The notes: a model not told the origin generated them from the letters alone. A stretch of DNA of 64,000 bases from Elephas maximus indicus (GCF_024166365.1 NC_064822.1:108000823-108064822); one strand, 5' to 3'; counted from the first letter of the stretch, positions 13,441 through 26,900 are shown. Program-made: numbers and translations.

Positions 13441-13611
13441 ACCAAAAAAAAAAAAAACAAAACCCATTACCATCGAGTGTTTCCGACTCATAGTTACCCT
13501 ATAGGACAGAGTGGAGCTGCTCCATAGGGTTTCCAAGGAGCAGCTGATGGATTTGAACTCCTGACCTTAGGGCTAGCAGCTGAACACTTAACCACTGCAC
13601 CACCAGGGTGT
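13441..13611 (-). mobile_element. AfroSINE, short form, antisense
   Basis: Starts with a poly(A) run on the plus strand, then ACCATCGAGTGTTTCCGACT; TTTCCAAGGAGCAG marks the short form. Ends CCACTGCACCACCAGGG. Confidence 0.9.
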
Positions 13612-14124
13612 CTTGTACCCAGCATCATTGAAAACAACTAATTCAGCTTGTAGCTGCTCTGCCCTAAACACTGTGCAAGAAACCATTTCACCACTCAGGC
13701 TCTGCCCATCAGACACCACCAGGATGAGATGGACACATTGACTGAGACCAGGAATGGGTGGGGACATTTAAAGGGGAAACCAGCGTTGCTGTTCAAAGTG
13801 AACCACAAACTCTTAACCACATGTGCACGTCAGGAGCAAGGCACAGATCTAGAGGGGGATTCCAGGGGCTCAGTTCAGGAAGAAGTGCAGGGGTAAGAGC
13901 TCCTTTACGCAGGGAAAGACTGAGAAGGAAGTCATGGGCCCTGAAAATCTGGATCGGTTCCCTGGAGGAGGCAGTGTTTCAGAAACAAGGCTGAAAATAC
14001 ATCAGCCTGGGGCACAGATGAGGAAGGGAGGAGCCAAGCCCTTCCGCTGCTGGGAGATCGATTTTAGACTGGAGTTCCCAGAGAATCCTTAAAAATTACC
14101 CTGGGTTTCCTGAGTAGTTATCAT

Positions 14125-14330
14125 TGTAGCTAATAATAACAATAATCATGCCTAACATTGAAGGAGCCCTTACTGTGGGCCTGGCACTATTTCCAGCATT
14201 TTATGTATATTGTCTCACCTACCACAACATGCTAAGAAGTAGTTGTTATTATTGTGGTTGCTGTCATTACCCCCATTTTTGCAAAAGAGGAAGCAGACAC
14301 AGTGAGTGGCAGCCCTGCCAGGAGCCTGGG
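14125..14330 (-). repeat. MIR, antisense
   Basis: AATAATCATGCCTAACATTG to CAAAAGAGGAAGCAGACACAG, reversed MIR. Confidence 0.65.
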
Positions 14331-14439
14331 ACCAGTGGCCACCCCTTGAGCCCTCCACAGCATGGCTCCACAGGATCTTCACCGTCCTTGTCACTGTCAT
14401 CATTCCTTACATTCCGTAACTCTTATTTTCCTGCTTGCT

Positions 14440-14590
14440 TCCCTTTCACTATCCCTTTTGATGATTTTCTAAACATTGTGCAATTGATGGAGCAGTTTTA
14501 TTCCCATTGTTTAGACGAGGACATTGAGGTACAAAGAGATTGCACAATAAATGCTGACAGGGCCCACAGTTGGCATGTTTTACTAGTCTG
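14440..14590 (-). repeat. MIR fragment, antisense
   Basis: CCATTGTTTAGACGAGGACA and TTGAGGTACAAAGAG match the reversed MIR core. Confidence 0.5.
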
Positions 14591-14599
14591 AGGCTAACT

Positions 14600-16226
14600 G
14601 AGAAAAAATAAGTACAATGCAGTAAGTTTTTCCTGGGGCTAACTTCACTTAATCTAAAGGGCTGAATTTATTCTGAGTGTCCTTCTGACTGTTATATTGT
14701 TGCTTTCTTTTATGAAATGGTGAAGGTAGTAGATGGCAGTTCTTGCTTCTTTGGTGTTGCATCTTGACAAAATAAAAGGCTGGCCCTCCCGGGACAGCCT
14801 GGGTATCTGACTTGATTGTCAACATCCGGCTGTATTGGCCTGGAGTGCCTGGGGCCTGCTCAGTTCTCTCTCAGTGCATGCCTTTTCGAGGGTCAGTCCT
14901 CGAGGTCAGGCTGCAGGACCCCTGAGAAGGCCAAGGGCGAGTGAGCCAAATAAGAAGCAGTCTTCACTGCTGGGAAGTGTGGGGCATGAGTGATAGGGAG
15001 TAAATGTCCCAGGCAGCTGGAGGGGTGGCAAGGTTGTGAGAAGTACAAACTCTGGCGTCTGCTAAGAAAGTGCTCAAGAGAAGAGGGGATGACTCTGTTA
15101 GGAGTGGTTGCTGAGGTGGTGGTCGTCTCTAGCTGGCTACCACACTGATGTCTGAAGAAAGGACAGTGCTCAAAAGAGCCCACTCACTTGGCTGCGGTCA
15201 TCTCTTTCCTGCTTTTCCAGATTCTTCTTGATGGTCTAGGGTTTCACTTTGATGTTTTTTTGCTGCCAGGGCCCAGTCAGCTTGGCAGGGTAAACTGCCC
15301 CTCAACCTGCTTCAACCCTTCTCCCTCCAAGAGTCACTCCCATCCACCCTATGCTGTCTCCACTCCCCAGCCCATCACCACCTCCCCACAGCCTCCCTCC
15401 CTCCTGGTTCTGGGCTGCCCTCGCCACAGCAGACCAGGTCTTCATGGGAGAGAAAAGTGGGCTGGGATCTAGGTGCTGCCCTGTCTCCCTACCCACCCCC
15501 TCCCAACCACTGGGGGGATCAGCCTCCATGGCTTACAGGTCATGATGGGCCACAGCTTCTGTAGCTGGCCTGCAGTAGAGAAACCAGGGGTAGCTTACAC
15601 GGCAATCAGCAGGGAAAAAGAGGGCCCAGCCCCATGCCTGGAACCTGCAGACATCAGGGTTCAGCTGGTGGAACAGGACAGAAGTTCCCATAGAAAATGG
15701 GCAGTGAGTCTCCAGGATGTCAGGGGAGGGTGGAAAGGTGCAGCAGCTGGTTGACAGAGCAGACTGTTCCCACACCGGGAGGCAGGGTGGTGATGTGGAA
15801 AGAGTGTGGGCTTTGGAGAGACAGACCTCACCGAATCTTGGCTCTGCCATCTCCTGGTTCTGCAGTCCCGGATTGAGTATGCTGCCTCTGTTTTAGGAAT
15901 AATAACGCCCACCTCAGAGAGATGACACAGGTGGCCTGCCTAGGGAGATTCTGGCCCATGGTAAGTTCTCCATGAGCATAAGTTTCCATTCCCTACCCTT
16001 GAGCCCCGACCAGGTACTTTGGGTGGCCCGAAGTGTAGGGAAGGGCCATGGGGCTGATACTTCACACATGGAGAAAAGAAGCTGAACGGCGGGTATGGCA
16101 GGGAGGTCCTCGGCCACCTTGGCAGGATCCTAAGGTCCCATATGGAACCCCTTCTGCTCTCCTGGCCCTCCAGAGATGTCCTGAGGATGCCAGTCTCCAG
16201 CCTAGTCTAAGGCCAATTTGGCCTTC
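14600..16226. other. Intergenic sequence, no gene seen
   Basis: GC-rich unique-looking sequence. It includes a worn plus-strand MIR at about 15785-15990 (TTGGCTCTGCCATCTCCTGG). No supported exon. Confidence 0.5.
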
Positions 16227-16391
16227 AGCCTGGTGGTGCAGTGGTTAAAGAACTCAGCTGCTAACCAAAAGTTCAACAGTTCGAATCCACCAGCCACTCC
16301 ATGCAAACTCTATGGGGCAGTTCTACTCTGTCCTAAAGGGTCACTATGAGTCAGAATCCTCTCGATGGCAATGGGTTTCTTTGGTTGTTTT
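16227..16391 (+). mobile_element. AfroSINE, short form, sense
   Basis: GCCTGGTGGTGCAGTGGTTA (box A region), AGTTCGAATCCACCAG (box B) and CAATGGGTTTCTTTGG end. Box B is unusually intact. Confidence 0.9.
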
Positions 16392-18183
16392 AGCACATGG
16401 CAGTCGACCACCTGGGCCACTCTGTCTGGTCTGCCCTGATTCTGTACCCTCCAGCTGGATGAAACCAGGGCCAAAGTCCATTGCTATCCACAGGAGTAGC
16501 CTGGAGTCCAGAGCCCTGTGGGGAGGGGAAGTTATTCCACCAGCTTGTACCGAGTGAAAACTGTGTGCCAGGCACTGGCTGGGAAGACAAAGGTGCAAAT
16601 GATTCAGGCTCTGGCCACTAGTATTGGGAGACTGATGGAGAGGAATAGTAAGGTGGAGTGGAAAGCAGAGATGGGCTCTCAGGGACACTTGTCAAGCATC
16701 TCAGGCCTCCACTATCTGCATTTGAGGACAGGGACTCTGCAGTGAACAATGTCGCCTTGCCCCTAGCCCCTCGCCCCTTGCTCCTCGCCTCTCCTCGCCT
16801 CTTCTCCGCCTCCATATCATGGCCAACCACATCCCCCTCTCTTTTGGGTGAGCTCCTAGCCCTGCCCTGCCCCTCAGTCCCACTCTGGGCATCCTCTTAC
16901 ACAAACCATCCCTGCCCAATGGAGCTGTTCAGCTGATTCTAGTGCTGGACATTTAAAGTTGAAGAAGGGTCTGTTATTGTAAGGGACACAGTGAGGAATT
17001 CATGCAACAGATATTCTCTAAGGCACAGTGCGGGCTGCAAGGGAAAGAATGGTTAGTTCTACCTGGGGAACTAGAACTAGTTGTCTCTTGGAGCACTTAC
17101 AGCTAGAGGAAGATCTTCAGAGCTTTGCTGCCTGATCCCTGTTGGTCCTGTCCTCCTACTAGCTGGGAGAGTAGTGAAATGCAAGGGGTAGTGAACTGGG
17201 AATCAGAACGCCTGAGCCAGGACCCATCATTTGCCCTTTCTGAGGCTGAGCCTTGCATCTGTGAGTGGGGGGTGGGGACGTGAGATTGTCCAGCTTCTGC
17301 ATGTGGTCATGAAGGTGAGAGATGAAAGTGGCTGAGCAGCAGAGGAAGTCAGTCCATGAATAACTGACAGTGTCCAAAACCCTGACCTCTCCAGGGAGAG
17401 ACCAGTGTCTCAGGTGTAGCTCCAACTCCCAGGGCCACATGCGAACCCAGCCCGGCCCCTCCCCATGGAGCCCATGATCACTAGGAAGCCAGTCTCTGGC
17501 ACAGCCCTCCATCTAGGCTTCCAGCTCCTCCCTCCTACTGAAGATTCTTTCACATACTCAGGGCCTCATCCTGACTACAATGTGAACCTGAATCTCTTTT
17601 CCTCTGCCTGGGGTGTCTCCAGAGACCCCATTCCTCCCCATCTCTTGTAGCCAGGAGTCTCTGCTCCTCCTGGGCTTCAGGGAGCCAGAGGCTTAGGCAG
17701 GAAAGACCTTCCCTGAACAGTTCAGAGCAGAGCTGATGAGTGCACATTGTGTATCTCTGGCTTCCCCAGGTGGCTTCTGACCTGCCCTCCTCTCACACTG
17801 CCTGTTCCTGTGGCCTGCCTCTACTCTCCTCCTCCACACCGCTGCATGCCCACCTTGTAAAATACCCACCTCGCTGTTGTTCCTGGCATCCTCTCCACTC
17901 CTGAGACACCTGGGCCTCTCCCCGCTGTCCCTGATCCTCCTGCCACCATGGGCACACCTTCTCCTCACCCACATTGAGATTAATACTGTCCTGCATTAAT
18001 GCTGTTGTCCATTGTTCATGTTGAGGTTAGTGCTGTGTGTTGGAAAGAGCACAGGGCATGGAAGTTCAGGGTTTGGGTCCAAGCCAGTCTCTGCCTGACA
18101 ACCTAGATGACCCTAGACAAGGCCTCTGCTCCTCTCTGTGACTCAGCTCCTTGGCTGGTGAAATAGAGTAGTTCCTGCTCTCT
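16392..18183. other. Intergenic sequence, no gene seen
   Basis: It holds a short CTCGCC-rich low-complexity tract near 16757-16812 and MIR-like pieces at about 17175-17300 and 18025-18180. No supported exon. Confidence 0.5.
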
Positions 18184-18342
18184 TAAAAAAAAAAAAAAAA
18201 AAAGCCATCTAATCAATTCCAACTCATAGTGACCCTATAGGACAGCGTAGAACTGCCCCATGGGGTTTCCAAGGAGCAGCAGGTGGATTCGACCCTTTTG
18301 GTTAGCAGTTGAGGTCTTAACCACTGTGCCACTAGGGCTCTT
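18184..18342 (-). mobile_element. AfroSINE, short form, antisense
   Basis: About 19 A on the plus strand, then CCATCTAATCAATTCCAACT, ending CCACTGTGCCACTAGGG. Confidence 0.9.
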
Positions 18343-18639
18343 CTTGCTCTCTAAAAAAAGAGGAAATCAAAGCCTTTTGAGAAGCCAGGCAGCATGGACG
18401 TTCTGCAGCACTGAGTCCTTTTCCTCACTTACCCTGTGGCTGATCTCTTCTGGAACTTGCTGGGCAGGAGGAGCAGGCAGGCAGGTGGCAGCACTGCCAA
18501 AAACAAACCCCGGTCCTGACTCATGAGCCAGAGCTGAGCCCTGTACCCACTGTCTTCCCTTTAGCCCCCTAAAAGACAAGGAATAGACAGGGTTACTTTG
18601 GGGTCTCCTCCAGCCCAGGGTGGTTGTACATAGACAAGG

Positions 18640-18760
18640 CCTCTGATCCTTGGTTTTTTCATCTGTAAAATGGCAATAGCAACAATTTTAGAGTGTTGTT
18701 GTCAGATATTGGTGAGGAAGTGCTTTGTAAACTATAAAGCGTTAGATAGGCACCACCACC
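18640..18760 (+). repeat. MIR fragment, sense
   Basis: TTTTTTCATCTGTAAAATGG and GTGCTTTGTAAACTATAAAGC match the MIR 3' half. Confidence 0.55.
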
Positions 18761-19252
18761 CCTGCCACCTGTGACCACGGCAGTTCTTTCCCTCTGATCT
18801 GGGCCCAACCACAGAATCCTTCTAAGACCAGCGGTTCTCAACTCTGGCTGCTCATTAGGCCAGGCCTTGAGCAGGGAGTAAAGGGTAGAACACATGCCAA
18901 GCCCCCACTTCCCCACTAGGAAAGGTCTAGTCCCAGAAAGAGGGCCTGGTCCCTGTCAGGAGCATGATCGTATCTGTCCTGGACAGAGTTAACACTTTTG
19001 TTGGAAGCTACAAATCAAGTATATACACCCTTTCCAGGATTCTCCTTTCTTGTCTCCCTTCTTCCTCCCCTTCTCCCAGACTCAGCTCCACACTTCCCTC
19101 CTCCCAGAAGACCTGCCACCTAGCATCTTCCCAAGAGCACACGCCCACCCTCACTGCCAGGAACGTTTTTAGAGTCTCTACTTTTCTGCTCTGCATAGAA
19201 AACGAACCTAGAAATACAGGCCCTTATAGGTACTAGTCAGTGATGTATTTGT

Positions 19253-20050
19253 GTGTCTCCGTGTTTGTGCTGTGTGAGTGTTCAAGTATGTGTGTTGTGT
19301 GTGAGTGTTCATGTGTATATGTGTTTGTGCTGTGTGTGAGTGTGAGTGTGTGTGTTTGTGCTGTGTGAGTGTGAGTGTTCATGTGTGTTTGTGCCGTGTG
19401 AGTGTTCTTGTGTGTGTGTTTGTGCTATGTGAGTGTTTGTGTGTGCATGTTTGTGCTGTGTGAGTGTGAGTGTGTGTCTGTGCTATGTGAGTGTTCGTGT
19501 GTGTGTTTGTGCTGTGTGAGTGCTCATGTGTGCATGTTTGTGCTGTGTGTGAGTATTCATATGTGTGTTCATGTGTGTTTGTGTTGTGTGTGAGTGTGAG
19601 TGTTCGTGTGTGTGTTTGTGCTGTGTGAGTGTCCGTGTGTGTTTGTGCTGTGAGTGTTCATGTGTGTGAGTGTTCGTATGTGTGCATGTTTGTGCTGTGT
19701 GTGAGTATTCATGTGTGTGTTCATGTGTGTGTGTTCGTGTGTGTGTGTTTGTGCTGTGTGAGTGTTCGTGTGTGTGTTTGTGCTGGATGTGAGTGTTTAT
19801 GTGCACTGTCTGGGTATTGAATGTGTCTGTGTGTGTGTGTATGTTTGTGTTGTATGTGAATGTTCATGTGTGTGTGTGCATGTTTGTGTTGTGTGTGAAT
19901 GTTCATGTGCATGCCTGTGTGTGTCTGTGTGTTGTATATGAGTGTCCATGTTTGTGCGTATTTGTGCTGTGTGTGCATTCATGTGCACGTCTGTGTGTTG
20001 TGTGTGAGTGTGTGTTTTGTCTCTCTGTGTGTGTATGTGGTACACTCTCA
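19253..20050. repeat. TG-rich compound minisatellite
   Basis: Nearly 800 bp of interrupted TG repeats built from a variable unit of roughly 25-35 bp around TTTGTGCTGTGTGAGTGTTC. It starts about 70 bp beyond the KRT71 poly(A) signal. The Cys/Val-rich plus-strand frame and the His/Thr-rich minus-strand frame are artefacts of the repeat. Confidence 0.9.
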
Positions 20051-20104
20051 CATGAGCATTTGAATTGAGGTACACGCACACACTTTAAATACTCAGAGAC
20101 CAAG

Positions 20105-20739
20105 CTATGAGATCGTGCTGTTTATTGGGGATGCAACAGGGCAGACCTTTAAGAACATGAGAGAAGAGAAAAGTGTCTCCTCTCCTCTGCTTCTAGAAGC
20201 AGGAGAGTGAAGAAAGAAACCCTAACTTGTACTTGGTCCCACTCTGAATCAGCTGTGGGCCTGAGCCATGGTGGGGTGGGGAATGGGCCACTCTTGGTTG
20301 TCTGTCCTTCAGTCTCCTTTTCTTGAACACACAGCCTGCTCCTATCATAGGCAGAAACAGGGACAAAGGCCCCAGTGTATGAGATGACCTCAGTCTGAGA
20401 CCTCAGGAGCCAGGCAGAGTAGTTGGAGAATAAGCCAGAGGCTGGGCAGAAGAGGAAGGGCTGGAAGCCAGGAGCCAAGACGGTGGCTTGGCTGGGGGAC
20501 TGCAGCCAAGGAGAATGCCATAAGTTTGCAGGGAGGCATTTCACAAACTGAGTCATCCAGCCCTGTCCAGGTTCAGGGAGACCCGGGCTGGGAGAAGTGG
20601 AGTGGCCAGAGCCAAATGTACAAGAGCAGGGCTGGCAGGGTACAGACAGGGTGTAGACAAAGCTGACAGTGGGTTGGGGAGAGGGCAGTGAGGGGCCCAG
20701 AGTGGGGTCACAGGGTGGCAGGAGGGCACAGGGCCCTCT
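20105..20739 (-). other. KRT71: KRT71 3' untranslated region (predicted)
   Basis: About 635 bp from the TAG to just past the AATAAA at 20126-20121. No interspersed repeat was recognised in it. The cleavage position is inferred from the signal and a GT-rich stretch beyond it. Confidence 0.6.
20121..20126 (-). terminator. KRT71: KRT71 polyadenylation signal AATAAA
   Basis: TTTATT on the plus strand reads AATAAA on the coding strand, about 615 bp after the stop. A GT-rich stretch follows about 45 bp downstream and merges into the TG minisatellite. Confidence 0.65.
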
Positions 20740-20939
20740 CTACCGGCTGGCTTTCTTGGAGGGGGCACTCAGACTGGAGCCCTTGCCCAGGGTATCCTTG
20801 TAATCACTGGTACTGCCTCGACTTCTGCCCTCCCCGCCGCGGACGCTGCACACTCCAGAGATACAGCTAGTGCTGTTGGCCACATAGCCGCCGCTGACCG
20901 AGCTGGGCCGGAAGCCGCCACTGGTGCTGCTGATGATGG
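20740..20939 (-). CDS. KRT71: KRT71 exon 9 (coding part)
   Basis: 200 bp, Gly/Ser-rich tail from [18 protein letters not shown] to [10 protein letters not shown], then TAG. Acceptor CTACAG. The tail cysteines (SCISGVCSV) match those recalled for human K71. Confidence 0.93.
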
Positions 20940-23900
20940 CTGTAGAAAAGAACCTGAGTCAGTGCCCATGCAGCCAGAGCTGGCCTGAACCAAAAGAGGC
21001 CTCCCATCCCCAGGACAGATGAGGCAATTCTCAGAGTAGTGGGTGGGTGGGGGCTCTGGTCGCAGCCTGCCGCTGGGGAAAGGCCCCAAAGACCACTTCC
21101 TGCTATATCTTATCCTTGGCTTGATCAGTTTATACCCAATCTGGCTGATTCTTGCTCCATTTAATCTCAGAGACCTGTTTCTTTGTCTAGTGACCAACAT
21201 AACCACCTGTATTTCTGGACACTTACCCACCGCCCCTTCTACCCACCGCCCCTTCTATTAGCCTCTTTGTTGAACTCAGAGATCCAATACTATTGGCTTG
21301 ATCTCTAAGACCCCCTTTCTCTGATTCTTCTAGCCCCTCTGATCCCCCAGCCTAAATCTGATTGCAACTCACATACCTGGCTCCCCTTGCCTCACACAGA
21401 TCCATAAATTATTTTCTTGCAACATGTCCTTTGTGTCCCCATCTCCTATGGCAATAGCCTTCCCTAGCTGCTACCCCCGGGAACCAGATAGAATGATAAG
21501 GAGGAAAAAGCCTTGGGTTGGAAGTCTAGAGGCCTGATTTCTGACTGTGCCTCTGGCATGTGGTTACTGTGTGATCTTAGGCAAAGATTTTTCCCTCTCT
21601 GGTTCTTAGATTAGAGCCAGATACAGGGTTCTTAGATACAGGGTGTGACTAAGGTCCTCTCTAGTCCCCAGATTCTATAATTTTAGGACAAAGACCATAA
21701 GTACTTACAGATGCTGACAGGGGAGGGAAATTCTCCTGACATTCTGTTAAGGAGAGAAATAAGAGAGGGCAGTCATCTGACCCACAGTCTCTTTTGCCTG
21801 GAGGCAAATCCTCAGAGCTACTGAACCTGCAGGCTTGACGTGGGAGTCTGAACTCTAGGGATCTTTGACACAGGAAGAACCTGAGACACTTTGGGGGCAA
21901 TCTGAAATCTTTGGAGTGATCAGGCAGCCACCCAAGCCCAAGAATAGTTTGCATGATATGTGACGTGCATTCTCCCCAAGTGTTAGGCCCACACACCACG
22001 GCCTTCCATTTCCCCAGAACATTAGGGAACCTGGAGGACACCCCTGACAAGCTCACATTGAACCTGGACAGGTAAGGAAGATGGAAGAAGAAAGCCCAAT
22101 ATAGTAATGAGTTGTTGTTTTTTTTTGGGGGGGGGGGGGGGCAGTAGAGTGTTCCCAGGTGCACCCTGAGAAGTCATGAGGATTACATGAACCAATCCAC
22201 TCAAAGCAGTTAGCACAGTACGTGGTATGAAATAAGCACTCGAGTCTTGATTAAAAAAAAAAAAAGTTGGCATGGAGTGATTTTAACTGATGGCAACCCC
22301 ACATGTGTCAATAGAACTGTGATTCATAGGGTTTTCAATGGCTGATTTTTGCATCAGATCTTTCTTTCGAGGCATCTCTGGGTAGACTTGAACCTCCAAC
22401 CTTTTGGTTAGCAGCTGAATACATTAACCTTTTGCATCACCCAGGGACTCTTTGATAAAAAAAAAAATTCTTTGATAGGTATTATTAATTACTAGCATTA
22501 TTCCTATCACCTGCCATCCTCACAGCCCAAGAACTCATCTTTTCTGGATTAGGATGTGTTAGGTTTTCTCCTTTGGTTCTTCCCAAACCCTTGGGGATTT
22601 CATGCCAAAGCACCACGCCCCACCCTCACCTGCACTCCTCGCCCTCCAGCAGCTTGCGGTAGGTGGCGATCTCCATGTCCAGGGCCAACTTCAGGCTCAT
22701 GAGCTCCTGGTACTCGCGCAGCATCCGGGCCAGCTCCTCCTTGGCCTGGTACAGGGCAGCCTCCAGCTCATCCAGCTTGGCCCGGGCGTCCTTCAGGGCA
22801 TTGTCTCCCCGCTGCTCAGCATCAGCGATGGCCTTCTCCAGATTGGAAGCCTAAACGAGATGATTGGAGAAATGAGAAAACCAGAAGGGGTCATTGGAGT
22901 CATCGACATCAAAATCTCTCTCATTCTTTAAGATTCCAGGGCAGAGATGCCCACCTGCACCCTTCATACCACCATGTTCTGTTCTACCATCGGAACCCCT
23001 TTGGGGCTGGAAAGTTCATCCTTAGCTCTATCTCCTCTCTCTTGTGCTTAGATGTTAGTGGTGTTGGAGAATAGCGCATCTTGCTCCCCCGAGATGATGG
23101 TTAACTTAACACCTCAGTTGAGTGCAAAGACATCTACTCAGCAACACTGTGCTAAGGATACAAAATGAATAAGGGTAAGGTCGGCTTTCTGCTCTCAACT
23201 TGTTAAAAGTTTGGAAGGAGAGGTCATTGTAATAGGGAGTTGTAGGTGCAACCATGGCAGCTGCTCGGGTGCAGGGGACCACAGACAAGGGCACAGGGAA
23301 GGCGATTCCCCAGGGTAGCTATTATTTACCAAACACCTACTGTATTCCCGACACTACACTCAGTGCTTTACGTGCCTTAGCTCATTTAGTCCTTACAGCA
23401 CCCTGTGAAGTGAGGCCCAGTCACTTGCCCAAGGTGACACAGCTACTAAGTGCTTCATCTCAAGGGATAGCAGAAAGAACACTGGACAATGAGTCAGAAG
23501 ACCTTGGTTCAGATCACAGCTGTGCTACTTACCAACTGTGTCACCCACTGAAGCTCTTGGAGCCTCAGTTTCCTCGTACATAACAATGGGAGTGATAACT
23601 CTTGCCTCACAGAGCTGTTGGGAGTGGTAAGTGTGATGAAATGATGGTGTTGCTGCTATTGGTATTACATAAGTACGTCTTATCTCAACACCTCCTTAAA
23701 GCTGAAGCTGTATCCTATATTCCTAGAAGGGGCCCCAGGAAGTCCTTCATACATATTTGTTGAAAGCACTTTAATGGGTGCTCCCTGGGCTCATGTCTCC
23801 TTCTCAGTCATCAAATAACAGATATTTATTAAGCTGCTACCATTTGCCAGGCCCTATGCTAGATGCTGGAAAAAACAAGGGTTAACAAAGCAGCCAGTTC

Positions 23901-26900
23901 TTTGCCTCCAAAGACCTTTTGATCTAGTTGGAGGTGGGGGGGCTGGTGTGTTGGGCATTTTCAAAAAGTGTGACAAGTACAGGGCAAGCACAAGTGCCAG
24001 GAGGGCATGGGAGGGCAGGGGGTTAAAGAAGATTCCCTAGGCGAAGAGGCTTCAAAGCAGAGGTCTGTGGGGAAGAAGGCGAGATGGCTCCAGGGTGTCC
24101 TGCTCAATCTCTTCGAGGCAGTGACCTCACTGGCCTTTTCTCCTCTCAAGGGTGAGATCAAAGGCCGACTTCCTTGGCCAACTCCTCCCTCCCTGCACTC
24201 AAGCTTGACTGCCCCTGGCTATGGGCAGCCAGCCCCCTTACCTGTTTCTTCACGTTTTCAATCTCTGAGCGGATCCTCTGGATGAGCCGGGTGAGCTCCG
24301 AGATTTCGTTCTTGGTATTTTTGAGGTTATCCCCATGCTGGCCAGCTGCCAGCTGCAGTTCCTGGAACTGGAACCACAAATCACAAGGTGGGTGATATCA
24401 TGGGGGGCAGGGCATATTGGACATGTGAATGGACATGGCTTCTGCTCCAGGGATGATCAGGCTCAGCTCTTGGGCCTGCAGGGGCCACTGTCTCCACCCC
24501 AGGTTCAGCCCAGCTCACCTTGGTCTGATACAGGGCTTCAGCCTCGGCCTTGCTCTTCAGGGCAATCTCCTCATACTGACTACGGATCTCATCAATGATG
24601 CTGTCCAGATTCAGGTTACGGTTGTTGTCCATGGATAAGATGACAGACATGTCGCTGATGTGTGACTGGATCTGAGTGATCTCCTGCAGGGGAAGAGCAG
24701 ATGGTCTTGGGGCTTGACCACTGTCTAAGGCTGGCATTGGGCAACCTCCCTCAAGCTAGGTGAGAAAATTTCAGCAGTGCCAACTTCAAGGCTCAAAACC
24801 CAAAGCAAGGTCACTGTCAGGCCCCAGACAGATTCCCACCACCATGGTGAGAGGGCCCTGACCTGTTTCCTCCTACTCACAGGGAGGAGATTCTGAAGAC
24901 TCTTAGGGCTGAAATGGGAGTTGAATGGCTAACTTGGGGGCCTCCCTCCACTGGATCTATCCCAGCCCCCAAAATAGAGTTGCAAGTACTGATTGGCCCG
25001 AGATGGATGGAGTGGAGAGACAGACTTACAGCATCAAAAAGGCACTTGAGGAACTTGATATCCTGGTCCATGGAGTCCACCTTGGCCTGCAGCTCCACCT
25101 TATTGGCATATGCCACATCCACATCCTAAAAGATGCCCAAGCCATCTGTCAAGTTGTGCCAGTGCAGCGTGAGAACGCAAGCCCTACCCAGCCTGCATGC
25201 CCAGTGGGGGTACAAGGGAAAGGAGATGAAGGAGCAAAAGGCCCAGCCCACCCCATCCCAAGGATCTGCTCCCTCTGCCAGGGTGGTTGCTCCCCTCCAG
25301 AAGGCCAGCTGTCAGCCATCTCTCTTTTTTCTGAGCCAGGCCTTTCTGGCTGCACTGGAAGCCCCTTTGTGCCATCCTTGCAGGAGAAGGAGCCTCTCTG
25401 TGATTCTTCTCTACGGATAGCCCACGCCCACATAAAACCTTCAGTAAGGATACTCTCGCCATCATCCTCCTGCCTTCTTTTTTTTTCCTGAATAGTCTTC
25501 ATTGTGGTTTTTCTCAGCCTTTCACTTCGCTCCTTCTGAAACAGTTTGTTTTCTGGCCGATAGTGGAGAACATTGGCAGACTCAACACCTCCTGGCCCCA
25601 GGGCAGCCCCTGGGAATCAGGGCCTGTCTTCCCTCTTACCTTCTTGAGCAGCACAAACTCGTTCTCTGCAGCTGTCCGCCCGTTGATTTCTTCCTCATAC
25701 CTGTGGGAATGTCAGAGCTCTGCCATGTAATCCATCTTACTGAGAGCCCTCGCTTGCCCAGGGAAGACCCTGAGTGAGGATTGATGTGTCAGACAGAGGG
25801 CAGAGATGCTGAGGGGCCAGAGGGGCCAGCCAGGCAAGGAGGGCTTCCTGGAGGAGGGTACATGGCAAACAAGTTTGTAAGAAGGAGATTATTGAAGTCT
25901 CAGCTTGGAAGATGAGGAAGAAGCATGTGGGGTGACTATCCTGTGAGAAATCTTGGAGGAAGCAAGAAGCAAGCTGCTCCCTCAAAATTTGAATAAAGCC
26001 TTACAAATTGCAAAGTGCTCCCACATGTGTTTCCTCAGCTGCTCCTCACCGTAATTCTGGGAGGTAGATGAGCTTACCCCCATTTTACCCAACAGGACAT
26101 TGAAGTGCTGTGAGAATGTGAGAGACTCTCCCAAAGTTCCCTTACCCCAGAGCCAGAGATAACTCTCTGATCACTGCCTGGTGGACTGGACGTTTGTCCA
26201 GGTGCCATGCCAGAGACTGCAGGAGCAGGGAAGAAGTTCCAGAGGTTTGTTGGGGTTGCTGTGTTTGGTGTGACACAGGACACTGTCCCCAGCCTCCAAA
26301 AATTTCAAGCCCTGCTGCAGAAACTAGGGCATCTGTCCAGTCCCCCAAGAGCCAGCACCTTCGGGATTAGCTCAGAGGGACAGGTGCAGTCATCCCATTA
26401 CAGTGAGTCTCCTCCTTGCTCACCTCTTCTTGTAGTCCTCCACCACGTCCCGCACGTTCCTCAGCTCCGAGTCCAGCCTCACTCTGTCCCCGGACAGTGT
26501 CTCCAGCTGCTTCCGCAGGTTACTGATGTAGCCCTCAAGGATGGGCTCCAGGTTATTCTTGCAGTTGTTCAGGTCCAGCTGCTGCAGCAGCTCCCACTTG
26601 GTCTCCAGCACCTGGTTCTGCTGTTCCAGGAACCGCACCTGGAACCCAAAGGCCAGAACATGTCGAGCCTCCATGGATACAGTCATAGCTGCCTCCTGCA
26701 GGGCACTATGACAAGTGTTCAGCCTGCATTGTCTCCTTTTCCCTGTACCACTGCTGCATGGGGTGGATGAATCATTAGCCTCTACTTGATGGAGAGGAAA
26801 CTGAGGCACAGGGAAGTTTAACAGCTTTCCAAGGTCCAACAGTTAATAAGTGGTGGAGCCCAGACTGAACCCAAACACATGTACCCAATCACCCAGAACC

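Noticed and set aside
19402-19820. Cys/Val-rich open frames resembling a cysteine-rich secreted peptide
   Set aside because: They are translations of the TG minisatellite; the opposite strand is equally open.
1-20100. KRT5 or another keratin in the left spacer
   Set aside because: No helix initiation or termination motif and no exon of 215, 165, 126 or 221 bp with keratin sequence on either strand.
22602-22931. Plus-strand ORFs across keratin exons, also at 26207-26770, 45186-45493 and 50248-50526
   Set aside because: Antisense shadows of minus-strand keratin exons; no plus-strand start or splice context.
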